A stretch of 64,000 bases of DNA from positions 28,591,516-28,655,515 of the forward strand of contig NC_057766.1 of the NCBI RefSeq assembly GCF_010389155.1, written 5' to 3'. Source of the DNA: Erigeron canadensis (taxonomy: Eukaryota; Streptophyta; Magnoliopsida; Asterales; Asteraceae). Of this stretch, positions 32,675-43,572 are shown in pieces (positions within the stretch are counted from its first letter, which is position 1; each line of letters starts with the position of its first letter). The position numbers were made by a program, and so were the translations under genes. The notes under the pieces were generated by a model that did not search any database, had not been told where the DNA came from, and was given only the letters and a program-made list of their open reading frames with translations.

Positions 32675-33540
32675 TGTAAGTCCCAACTAATACTAGATGG
32701 GTTCTGAAAACACCTCTATGTCAATGGTGAGTTTACTTTGCAACACAATCACTTAATTTGGACGTGACCAGTTTAGAGTGGTTGTGTACCAGGTAATCTG
32801 GAGGTTTACTTATTAAGGTGACAAGTAAATAAGTAAATACAATGCAATAAATATAAGTGACAAGTATTTATATCGATGAGACAATATGTATTTTTCAAGT
32901 GTATTTTATTTATTGACTGTTAAATAAAATACAAGGTTGTTGCGGAACCAAGATAATACAAAGATGTAAATATCCTAACAACCTATGAAATACAATTGAT
33001 CTATACTTGGAAATTCTCCTAACAATCGAAACAGGACCTCTATTTATAGTCGAAGTATGAGCATTGGGATCTCAACTTCGAAGTACAAATATGGTTGACA
33101 GCACACAAAAGTATTAGTAAATAATCCTTTGTGTGTGCTAAATAAAGTAAGACAAAAGGTTACTTTATTCAACCACTCTACATCTTTGCACTTTTATCCA
33201 CAGACAAGATTATTGTCCGGTTAAAAGGATGTAGTGTAAAGGTCCTCCTCGTGATCAGTGTAAAGCTTTGTAAAGGCATTTACACTGAAGGATCTCCAGT
33301 TGATTGATCTGGTGAAATGTCAACTGGGCTTCGCTGCCATTGCCATTTCCTTTCTTCCACTTGTTGTCTTCGACTTCAACTGGAAGGTCTTCAGATTTAA
33401 GTCTTTAGATCTCAACTGGAGGAAGTCATCAGTTGCTTAAACTGTACAATGCAACTGGACTTCTAATATTTCGGACAATTCTTCATGCTCTCCAGATGCA
33501 GCTGGAGAGCTCCAGTTTATAGCCAAAACTGGACCTAACA
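32675..33540 (-). mobile_element. 3' LTR of a second SIRE-like Copia element
   Basis: On the minus strand it starts TGTTAGGTCCAG and ends at TGGGACTTACA. A polypurine tract, read ATTAGGGGGAATT, adjoins it at 33541-33553. It is inserted into the Ty3 pol described above. The 5' LTR is not in the window, so the target duplication cannot be checked. The left border is inferred from the loss of the Ty3 frame. Confidence 0.65.
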
Positions 33541-33867
33541 AATTCCCCCTAATTGTCCTGAAATATTGCCAAGTATTTTCAAACTTGTTTCTATACAAGT
33601 ATAAGTTTGAAATACTTGAGTTTGATAAAACCTATTAAGTTTCCAAGACATTTTTATAGATCATCAAATGCCTTGGGTTTAGTTTTAATTGTTTGTAGAT
33701 CTTATCAGTTATCTAACTTGTGAATTACAATCTGGCAACTTGTATATACACAATTTTACAATGAAGCTACAAGAAAGTAAATAGAATTACACGCAGATAG
33801 ATAGAAGGAAAACTTAAACAGATGGCCCTTCGCCAGTTTTCCTTCTTTTGGCAATTGATGAAATTGG

Positions 33868-35640
33868 CTATTTGTCTTCAAGATCAAGGCCTAATCTTTC
33901 TTCAATGTTTTCCTTGAACTTGATCAGATTTTGCAATACATATTCCCAGCCTTTTTCAACCTTGTTCTTTCGCTGCCTACCTTCCAGCAAACTCAACATC
34001 TCCACATGCTCTGAATGACCATACTGATGGACATCAGGGTTCTCAGTTGTTCTTTTGGGTCCACTAAAGTATTGAACCTCAACAACAAAATGTTTGGCAC
34101 CAGGCTTGATCGATACTTTTACATCAGTGATCTTACCTTTATTGTGCCTTCGACGCTGTACATCAGATAAGTATGTGCGAGCCTCTGATTCATTGGTCAG
34201 CTTGATCTTGCTCGTGCTCAGTTTTTGAGTAGCACCTTGAATATCATCAGTTGTGGGTTCGGATGGTTCTACCCAAGTCCTCAGATTTGCATCTCTTGAT
34301 AGGGCTTTCTGTTTTCTTCTTTTGGACTTGGGTGGAGTTAATACTTTGATGACCACCTTCTTCACCTGTTCAATCCTTTTGAAAATCCCTTCTGACCTTA
34401 TCTCTTTGGCCTTTTCCACCGATACATTCAAACACTTGGCATCAAGACCAGCTTCATCATCTTGGTAGTGTTTGTCCAGTTCTACTTCAAGCATTTCCTT
34501 CAGGGCATTGACAATCCTTGGATCTTCTTTTATTATCTTGTATTCCAACAGTGTCAAGCCAAGGAGTTGTGCGTCAGTTACATCAACAAGAGGGGTTGGA
34601 AGATTTTTTCTTGACTCAAATTGATTTGCCTTCATTTGTTTCTTCCTCTCCTTGACCAGATACCCAACCCTTACTAATTTCTGACTTTCGCTTTCAGTAA
34701 CTGGAGGCAATTGATCAACATTGCCAGTTTCCAACATGGGTGCATCGGCGGCAGATTCCTTAGAGTCATCAGTTGCAATGGCCTTTCCCTTATCCACATT
34801 CCCCCTAACCACATCATAGCTTCAACAAGAGTGCGAGGGGCACGAACAGACCTTTCCCCCTTGGAAGCATCTAGTCCTTGCCTAATAGCTTCAAAGTCGG
34901 CATAACTGGAGGGCAAGCGATCTAGAGGCTGCCACGATTTCATGTTCTTGCACTCTTTGAAGACTCCACATAACATGCGAACTGTCCTCCATAGATGATT
35001 AATCTCTTGAAATTGAGTCATGACATTTCCACAAGTGGTGTCTTGACTCTTTTGAATCGCTTGAAGTATACTTAAATCATCTGGGGAGAGCCCAGTTGCT
35101 GGTGCTTCCTTGCCAACTTCTTCCTTTTCTTTGCCAGCTTCAATGGTCAGTTTTTCAATAGCAGTTGTGTGATCACCTTGCTGGCTAATGTATCCAGACT
35201 GCACCTCAACTGATTGATCTCAGATGTTATGGGGGTGAGATCAACCTGGGGCGCTACAGTCTTGGTGATCTCAGATATCACCCTTTCTATCAAATTGTTC
35301 TCCTTTTCAGCCAAGGTATTTTCAATCCTTTGACCAACTGAAGTGGCCAACTGGTTGCCAAGCTCAACAACATCCAGACCGGGTTTTTCAACAAGTAGTT
35401 TGACCTGTCTTTCCAATTCGTTCAACTCAACCTCTGATGATCTGACAGTGTTATTCAGCAGGTTGGTGATGGATGTGTGTACCTTTGATTGAGTTAGGTC
35501 AAAAGCTTCTTTTAAAGAAGTAGCCAGTGAATTGCAGCTGATGACCAACTCGTTGAGCTTCCTGAATACCAAGTCCTCATTACCAGAGAACTTGTTAATC
35601 CCCAAATCAACCACCCTTACATTTGTGATGTGATCCTTGT
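33868..35640 (-). pseudogene. Extra reading frame of the second SIRE-like element (truncated)
   Basis: Three overlapping minus-strand segments (35614-35147, 35204-34674, 34812-33868) form one coiled-coil-rich, charged protein broken by two frame changes. The first is helical with repeated Leu/Glu heptads; the middle has DDLSILQAIQKSQDT and LPSSYADFEAIRQGLD; the last is Lys/Glu-rich with PPKSKRRKQK and ends VEVQYFSGPKRTTEN... near 33868. It ends 310 bp before the polypurine tract, the place occupied by the extra (env-like/additional) frame in SIRE-type elements. I recognise no domain and assign no function. Upstream of about 35650 the element is cut off by unrelated DNA. Confidence 0.6.
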
Positions 35641-35649
35641 GGTATTTGT

Positions 35650-35966
35650 GATAGGAAGGTAGTTACTGGAGCTATGTTGCACGGAAACGGATACGCCAAC
35701 ATGATATGGGAACGTTACGGGAACGGGAAACGGCAAAATTAAAAAATCCAAGATACGGGTACGACAAAGATATTGTGTTTCATGTTCTTGGTGGATATCA
35801 GGGTCACCTATTTATATGGTGACCATAACTTTTTTTCAGAGTGCCACGCCTCCAACAGTAGTGTGCAAAAAGGTAATGCCTTTCGTTTTATACATGATGG
35901 TAAAAGTATGAGTACTACTAAAAGGGTTGCAAAAGTAGAGTATCTGATATGCTTATCTTTAAGATG
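35650..35966. other. Short unassigned repeat-like stretch
   Basis: Begins GGAGCTATGTTGCACGGAAA followed by ACGG/ACGGG-rich sequence, a pattern I associate with dispersed plant repeats, but I cannot name it. It lies between the truncated Copia element and the second solo LTR. A 67-residue frame at 35773 has no domain. Confidence 0.35.
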
Positions 35967-35971
35967 TAGGG

Positions 35972-38900
35972 TGTAACACCCCAATTAAGGCGAAACAATG
36001 AGATGTACAGAAAGTCGAGTATTCAAAACAAAGGATTATAAATAACATTCACCATAGCTTTATTTGATAAAAATAATTTACAAATGTACAAGCATGTGAA
36101 CCAATTTCCACGAACCAAATAACAAGCACATGAAATAGTAAACTACAATAATCAAGGCGGATACCATTGCCTATCACAAGGTTTGATCTTTGACTCCAAA
36201 GTGCAATGCAAATAATCATGAAGCATATCAATCCTCAATGCTTAAGCTTATTTCCTGAAAAGCATGAAGAAAAAGTGTCAACTACGAAAACGTAGTTGGT
36301 GAGTGCTTAGGTTTTTACATAAATCTTGGTACATTACCGTTTTAATACTTAGAAAACCGATTACTATTACATTTCGAAATATCCAAACCATATGACCGAC
36401 AAAAATTTCATATGATGTTATCAAGTTCCCAGATACCATAATATCATATCAAGACTTGGAAAAATCCATAGTAAAATTTCAGGTTCTCATTTGTCAAATC
36501 ATTATGAGAGAAAAAAGTATATAAATCGATTAATCGTATATCATACTAAAATCATTCGGTTACCAAAATCATTTCAATATCACCAATTTCAACGTCTTTC
36601 GAGATATCATATGAGGGACGATACCCAATCCGTATCTTCAAATAAATTCCAATTATCAACAATATTAATATCAATTTCAATTAGCCACAAGGGCATAATT
36701 CAATATCAATTTCATTTAGCCACAAAGGCATAATTTACATAATTTTGATGAGTAAATGCTTGAGCCACTACTACTACCATTTTATCAAGTCCAACAATAT
36801 ATATAATTCATTTCATGGCACAAGCTGTCAATCAAGTGCCGTATTAATAATAATAGGGTCGTGCCATGGAGACGACCATTTAAATATAAGGTAGCTAGAA
36901 CACCACGTGGTCAGACTGGGAATGATGGTCGTCACAAAGGCAACCAAACATCCCACCGTTACACGTTGGGTGGGGGGACAAATCCTAGTTGAGCAACTCT
37001 CTAACTACAAGCCTCCACTTTCGGAGTAAATAGTAGTGTACCGAAAGAAAACGGGTTGACAGAACTCAAGCTCATCATGAAGCATTTATCACATTGAACA
37101 TACGAAACAATTTCATTTCATACATATATGTATATAAAAGCAATTTTCATTTACATATCATGTTTTTCACCCCGATAGTTAAACACATAAAATAGTTTGA
37201 AAGGGGGCTATGACTCACCTTGATATGCCGCATATTATACTCATCTATCCAAAATGGGTACTTCCCATCTATAGCTTCCTTGACCATATATCCATTATGT
37301 TCCTCCATCATATTTCAAGCCAAGACTATCCCTACGATAGGACTAATATATGTAAGTTCCTATCTTAAGCCATCACTTAAAAATGCCATTTTTATTATGT
37401 TGCTATCAATTGTGGGGTTCAAGTATATTGGTAACACTCGCATCGTTTTGGTTGTAGAGATTGATGGTGTAAAAGGTTACTTTCATTACATGCGTAGTTA
37501 TAAGTTGTTATATTTTCGGCAACTTGGCTTCATTTGTGGTTTCACTTGATATATTAGGTTATCATATAGAAATGCCATATGAAGTTATGTTATCCTTATT
37601 CATCATTTGTTGTGTAACCGATTTTAGCGTGAATTAGCATTTGTGATATCAATATATAGCTTAGTTAACATAATCACTTATGTCAATCTCACTTAATTAT
37701 CTTTGTTTTATTTTGATTGCACTTATCTTCAACTCGCATATTTCTCGATTTGTCTTACGATTACTTGGTTCATGAAATTCGTTTAAGTGTTATGGGCCAT
37801 TATCAATTGGGCCTTAAGTGTCATGGGCTTTTAAATGTTTTGGGCTTACATTAGTTATTGGGTTTTACCTTATTTGGGTTAGGTGCATAATGGGTCATAG
37901 TGGTTATTGGGCTATAAGGCTTATTGTGCCAAGTGGGCCTACTGATTTGTGTTCTTTATAGGTTCATTATTTGGGCCGGGTTAGCCCATTATGGTTCTTA
38001 GTTCATTACATAGCCCATTATGCCATTTATAAGATTACTTACAAAATTTCTGTTTTATACTTTATTTTTAAGAAATGTTAGCTACTATTTTGGGGTCAAG
38101 ACGAATTATTTGAACCTTCTTGATTTTTGTGTAGCAACCTATATGTGTCTTATAATTTTGTGAATTTTGGATGAATTTTTAAGTGATGTTTACTACCTCT
38201 AAAAATTGCTCAAACATGAACTGTCCCGAATGGGGACTGTTTGCGACATCAGAAGTTTTATAAAAGTTCTCGATGTTCTGATTGTTAGAAAAATCCCATG
38301 ATTTTATTTTAAGTTCACGACACATTTAAATTACTTTCCACCAAGTATGACCTCCTGGAACCTTATGGATTAGAAGATAAAAATTGTTAAATTTCATAAA
38401 ATATTCAGACAAAATTACAATTTTGACCAGTTTCAGTAGAAAAAAATCATATCTTTCATTTGGTTCAGTATTTTTGAGTAATTCCAGTTGGTGCTTATTC
38501 TTAACTCGTTCCTCTACAACTTTTATTTTGAAAGTTTTGCTTGAAAATCACATGCCCAGTTTACCCGTTACAAGACAGAAGATGGTTTCTGTCAGATTTG
38601 TTCTTGATTAAGACAACTTACCAATAGGCTTTCTTGCTTTATTTACACTTTATTTCACCTCTAACATGTTTGTTGGTTATTTTTGTATGATTTTAACATC
38701 AAATGTACTGATTATATGAAACTAAAAATCATCAACCATCCATCTCAAATCTCAAACTTTTAACAAGTTAATCTAACACAAATCATGTACATGCATGGCA
38801 AGATCTAACCTTTTTGAACATAATCAAGCTAGGAACTAAATCCACCTTTTGAAAACTTGATATTTATGAAAAATCACAGAAGTATAAACATCTTTCCTTT

Positions 38901-40468
38901 GATACAAAATCATTTTCAAGAGACCCATTTAACCTTTTATAGCAAATCATTTAACTACTAACTCTTGGGTCTTGTTCTTGTTGAATCATTGAATCCTTTT
39001 TCTAGATTTCAACATGCATGAACATGTGAGATAAGGATATATCAACCTTGCCCTCATTGAGTTTAAATCAAGAAGAAAATGATAATAAAAGATGAAGAAA
39101 ACATTTGGGTTTTGAAAGAACAAGTTTTACTAGATATTTATTAAACAAAGAGATGTTGTCAACCTTTTGATTTGAGATTTGGGGCTGTTTTGAGGGCAGT
39201 AAAATCGGCCATAGAGGACCCCAAGATGGCTTCCAAGAGACCTCCAAGCTAGCTTCGAACAACCCTTGATGAATCCAAGTAAAAACCCTTTATTATAATA
39301 GTGTATTTACTTAAGATTTAACCTTTTATGATTCGAAAAATGCTTGCATTTGGGGGCTGATTTTTCGTGATATACAAGAGCCCCAAGAACTCCAACTTGA
39401 TTCTAGATGAAACATTATTATGAAGAATTATTATTACAATAATTTAGAATAGATTTTGAGCTCCCTTTTTCCTTGTAAAATATGAAATTAGTGAAGAAAA
39501 TATGAAGAAGAAAGGAGAAAGAGTTGAGAGAAAAGAGGAAGATGTGTGTGAGTTGTATGGGTGAGAAATGAAGGTTGTGAGCCTTCCCAAGGCCTTTGTC
39601 ACGTGAAAGAGGAGAGGGAGGAGGGTTAGGAGCTTTCTAATTGGTTAAATGGTGTGGTGGGTTGGGTGCCATTGGTTAACTTTAAGTGATGGAAGTCTAG
39701 TTAGTGTATTCGGTTGTGTTTATGACTAAATTCATCCATTCATGTATGCATATGTATATTTGAATTAAAATATGGTGGTAATTAGTTTAAATTAAGTTTT
39801 ATAAGAGATGTAAAAGTAAATAAACATGTATATGTGTATAGCCGTGTATGTATGTATATGCATATATAGGTGCATTTTTTTTGTGTGCTTTAATTTTATT
39901 ACTTACCTCAATATTTATAAACTTGTATTTATATTTGACATATATACTTACTTATTATTATTTAAGCACTTCTTTATATACACTCTAGCTTATATATAAA
40001 ACTTTGAGTTGGTAATTGTATTTTTATTGACTTGGTGTTTGAATTTGTTGGATATTTATAAGGATTTTTAGTTGCTATCACAACTTATAGACCTTATATA
40101 ATTATTTATGTAACTCAACTTCTCGAAATAAAATTTTGGTTCATTGACATTTCACCAAGTTTGATTAGAACTAATTTATAGCTTGAGATCATATTGAATG
40201 ATTATAGTTATTGTTTATGGCATTTCTAAGGCATTTCACTGTACTAGGGGGCAATTATCGCTATGCTTTGAATGTCTTGAAGGTCGATCCTCTTAATAAA
40301 CCTCTATGGATAAGGACCTAGATAAGTCAAAATAAATTATCCTAATTAGAAATTGAGGGTTGTTACAACTTATAACAAGTAATCTTAAGTTTACAATTAT
40401 TTCGAATTGTTTTATAAAAAAAAAAAACTCACAAGTTGAGAAAAAAGCCTCGAACATGGGTTGTTACA
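35972..40468 (-). mobile_element. Long solo LTR of a Ty3 chromovirus, 4.5 kb
   Basis: Starts TGTAACACCCC and ends GGGTTGTTACA, with a perfect 5-bp target duplication TAGGG (35967-35971 and 40469-40473). No gag or pol lies inside. Read on the minus strand it begins TGTAACAACCC, like the other chromovirus LTRs here. A nearer TGTTACA at 40361-40367 also looks like an end, but its flank does not repeat the left flank. The open frames at 37220-37549 and 39068-39262 are chance. Confidence 0.8.
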
Positions 40469-41031
40469 TAGGGCATAACGAATAGTAGACCTATGAGGAA
40501 GTTAGGATAAAAACTTACCATTCCATGTGGAAGAATTGGCCTCCTTATAAATACGTCTGCGTTTGTAGTCATCATTATATTACTACACACGCAAATTATG
40601 CTACTACTGTAGAAAGTAACATCAACTCTTAATTATATACTTAATTGTAAGATGAATAATAAGATGAATAATAAGGATGTTAGAGCTTTGGAGAATGACC
40701 TCGCTACTACCAGAAAGGTACCTCAACCAATTTCAATCTCCTATATAAAACAAATCAACCATAGATACATTACCCGCTCAAATCGAAGTAAAGACCAGAG
40801 CTGGAAAAATGAGTGGGTTAGGGTAACGAGTCAAAGTGGGTAATGTTATGTACAGTTTGCAACACGGTGGTCACACTTATGCAAACTCTACAAATTAGCT
40901 CTACCATTTGTACTACTGGCTAGCAAAACTTTCCTAATAAGTTTCTCATTTTTTTTTCATTTCTTCAAGTGTTCTTTGTCGAAATCTGAAATTGTTACGT
41001 CGTCTTCTAACGGAGAGAGTAGTAGGAACGA

Positions 41032-41600
41032 ATGGTTTCCAAGATTCCGGTTAATGATGAGGTTAAATCCAAGGTCTATTTGTGCAGAGGAAATTCTTGG
41101 AATCTAGAGGCTGATGTTGATGTTAACTCTATGAATGAGGTGGGCTATTTAGTATTATACTACCTTATAGTCAACTATTCTGATGACGGTTATCATTTTG
41201 AAGTTATTTTATGTGTTCAAATTAGCTTTCCAAAGAATGTTCACTTAATAATTGGGAACCATGAGGCTGCCGATATAAATTCGCTTTTGGTTTTCGTCTT
41301 GAATGCATCGAGAGAATTGTATGTACAAAAACTTTGGAGTACTCATTTTGAAGCTTTCATGACTATATTTATCTTTTTATGGTTTTGTATGATATATGCA
41401 GGGAAAGAATGATGGAATATAAACATGTGCAGTGGTTGAATGTGTTGTATAACTATCTTCCACTCACAACACTTATGAATCACAATATTATGCATGCATG
41501 GTGGCATAGGAAGGTCAATTTATTTAGCTAAACAAATTTAGAATATAAAGAGACTCATAACCTTGGATGCTGGATCTGTCTTGATGGCTTTTAGTATGGT
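41032..41600 (+). pseudogene. BSL/BSU1-type Ser/Thr phosphatase fragment, retaining an exon border
   Basis: Patches match the PP1-like phosphatase domain of plant BSL (BRI1-suppressor-like) proteins in the right order: NSWNLEADVDVN..EVGYL, then FPKNVHLIIGNHEAADINSL (the family has RGNHEAADIN; here Arg became Ile), then WLNVLYNYLPLTTL, then LITLDAGSVLMAF followed by an ATG/GTAAGT splice donor at about 41598. The metal-binding GDLHGQ and GDYVDRG regions are deleted or degraded and there are in-frame stops (TAG near 41539). The Kelch half is absent. Intact relatives dephosphorylate brassinosteroid-pathway kinases; this copy is a dead relic. Confidence 0.65.
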
Positions 41601-42147
41601 AAGTTCGTACTCATAAGTTTTGAGTTTTCTTCAAAGTCTATGTGATGCAGGATGGAAGTATACAAATTGAAAGTATAGCTTTTAAGGAATATTGCTATAC
41701 AATGGTGGCCAAAAGTTCAAAATTTAAAGATTTTCTGAAAATACATACCAAAGTTGTCAAATATTTTTGGTTAAAGTAAATTATGCATATACAGAAAATA
41801 ACGATGTGGAAACAGAATGGGAAAAAGAAAACGAACATGATTTGCTTTTGAATAGGTCAAATGGAAACGTGGGCTAAATTATCCATTTTTCTTACTCAAA
41901 AACACATTTTTCTTTCAAGAATTCATCATCCAAGTCCAGTCATTTGGGTCACATCAGGAAAGTTAGCCAAATGGAAACGTGGGCTAAAAGTAGGCTAAAG
42001 TCTACCTTTTAGGTCATTTCATTCTAAGATTTAGATTATTCCGTGATGAATATTATTCTGTGTATGTCATGGGTTTTAGAAAATGTAAGTGGAAATCAAT
42101 GTTTTAGTTTAGAAAGTCTAATTTGAAATTTACTTTGTTTTATTGCA

Positions 42148-42217
42148 GTTGTATTCTAAGCTTGAGGAGATCCATGCAAAAGAAGAAGGAAATACATTAC
42201 AAGGCAAATCCAAGGTA
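42148..42217 (+). pseudogene. TPX2/WVD2-like exon fragment
   Basis: A single exon-like stretch, preceded by TTTTATTGCAG and followed by GTATAG, encodes LYSKLEEIHAKEEGNTLQGK, which matches the KLEEKIHAKE core of the TPX2 (WVD2-like) microtubule-binding domain with one residue missing. No other part of such a gene is present nearby. It is unrelated to the phosphatase fragment next to it, so the region looks like a collection of captured gene pieces. Confidence 0.55.
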
Positions 42218-42489
42218 TAGTTCATAGTTGTTTGGTTCATACAAAATGTATAAATAGAATAATAAGATGTAGTTGATACATGAATAGAGATATAAAGGCA
42301 TCACATCTTTGAATAGAAGCTCTATTGTTAGTTCAATGAAGCTTTACCATATGACACATGGGCCTGTTGGTTTACACTTCTTACAACTAAAAATGATTAG
42401 GAATAGGCATAATACATTCCTCAAAAAATCCCGAAGAGAAAATGCATGTTACTCTCTTATATCATATTTCCTTATAATGTTTTCTTTGA

Positions 42490-42598
42490 AGTGAATGATC
42501 ATGACCCATATGCTGCAATTCTTGGTTTTATTGGATTTTTTCATGCACAGGCAGTTGTTACTTACACTGATGATATATCTTTATCGATTTATAAACAG
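42490..42598 (+). pseudogene. Exon-like fragment of an unidentified gene
   Basis: Open sequence reading DHDPYAAILGFIGFFHAQAV and continuing to ...SLSIYKQ, ending exactly at CAG/GTGAGG, a good splice donor. I do not recognise the protein. Its position beside the phosphatase and TPX2 fragments suggests another captured exon. Confidence 0.35.
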
Positions 42599-42744
42599 GT
42601 GAGGAAAGTTGATTTGCTTGAGGGTGTAACTATAGTTTGATCAAAGAAAGTTAAAGGAGCATAGAAAGTATGGAGTATTATATATTGACATCTTTTTCTT
42701 CCCTTCAATATGTATATCGTATATGTAAAAGTTTGCTATCAACA

Positions 42745-42780
42745 ACCCCGTGTTTCAGACGGGATTTAATATTATTGATT
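42745..42780 (+). mobile_element. Possible degraded Helitron 3' end
   Basis: CCCCGTGTTTCAGACGGG is a stem-loop (CCCGT/ACGGG with one offset) followed by TTTAATATTATT, where an intact family member would be expected to end in CTAGT. A similar hairpin-like CCCGTGTTGGACAC lies at 56446 on the other side of the Copia element. Confidence 0.3.
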
Positions 42781-42783
42781 AGG

Positions 42784-42788
42784 GTGAT
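42784..42788 (+). repeat. Target duplication of the Copia element (left)
   Basis: GTGAT here and at 56399-56403 directly flank the two LTRs. Confidence 0.85.
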
Positions 42789-43444
42789 TGACAGTCCACG
42801 AATGCACAACTTGTATTACAATTAACTAGGCAGAAAGTAAAGAACCATTAGGAATATAACAAGAACAATAACAAGTTCAAATGCAAGGAATCTAGGCAAG
42901 TCTAATCATATGTATCTTGATTAAACGATGAATACATTGTTGATATTACAACTTGACTTACAAGAATACAAATGAACAAAGTAATTGCTAAGTCTAGACA
43001 CACTAAAAACTTGAACAATTACAAGTAAAGTGACACACACTTTTATGGTGACAAACACAAAGTGTTAATGATGCGGCTGTGTTGCTTTATATAGGGGAGG
43101 AATTAAGGCAACACAGCCTTACAATGATTGTGATAGAATAGTGGTTGTCGACGTCCCATCAGCTTTAAGTACTTGTATGCAGGAGCCTTTGTCTTCTTTA
43201 CCAAATCGGGTATGAAAGAGAACACCCTTGTTTTGGTCCTAACTGTACCTTTGCCATACAAGGTAAAATACAGTTGGAAAAACCACCATATGACTTCTTG
43301 TCTTCTTCTAGTTTGAAATCATCCCGCCTTGACCAACAAATTGGGAAGCAAACCGCCCACTGAAGAGAGTCAGTGGACTCGCTGATGACTCGCTGACGAC
43401 CTACATCTGCGACCAAGTCTGGTCAGCGAATCCAAGACTCAACA
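42789..43444 (-). repeat. 3' LTR of the SIRE-like element
   Basis: 656 bp, plus-strand ends TGACAGTCC and CTCAACA. It matches 55757-56398. A minus-strand TATATAAAG near 43090 is a candidate TATA box. Confidence 0.85.
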
Positions 43445-43456
43445 ATCTCCCCCTAT
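43445..43456 (-). promoter_or_regulatory. Polypurine tract
   Basis: Reads ATAGGGGGAGAT on the minus strand and abuts the LTR start TGTTGAG. It primes plus-strand DNA synthesis in LTR elements. Confidence 0.75.
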
Positions 43457-43572
43457 TCGCTGAGAAGACTTGTTGAGTAGACAAGACTTAGAAAAGAATG
43501 AGGTATGGTAGAAGAATGTCTTTTATATCATCAAAGAACATTGCAAACTAATACTATTACAAAGTAAGACAT

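Noticed and set aside
37220..37549. 109-residue plus-strand frame
   Set aside because: Lies inside the 4.5-kb solo LTR, with no domain and no splice or promoter context.
40361..40367. TGTTACA as the right end of the second solo LTR
   Set aside because: The five bases after it (ACTTA) do not match the left flank TAGGG, whereas those after 40468 do.
40652..40843. 63-residue plus-strand frame before the phosphatase fragment
   Set aside because: No match to BSL or any family I know; could be leader sequence of a captured gene, but unsupported as coding.
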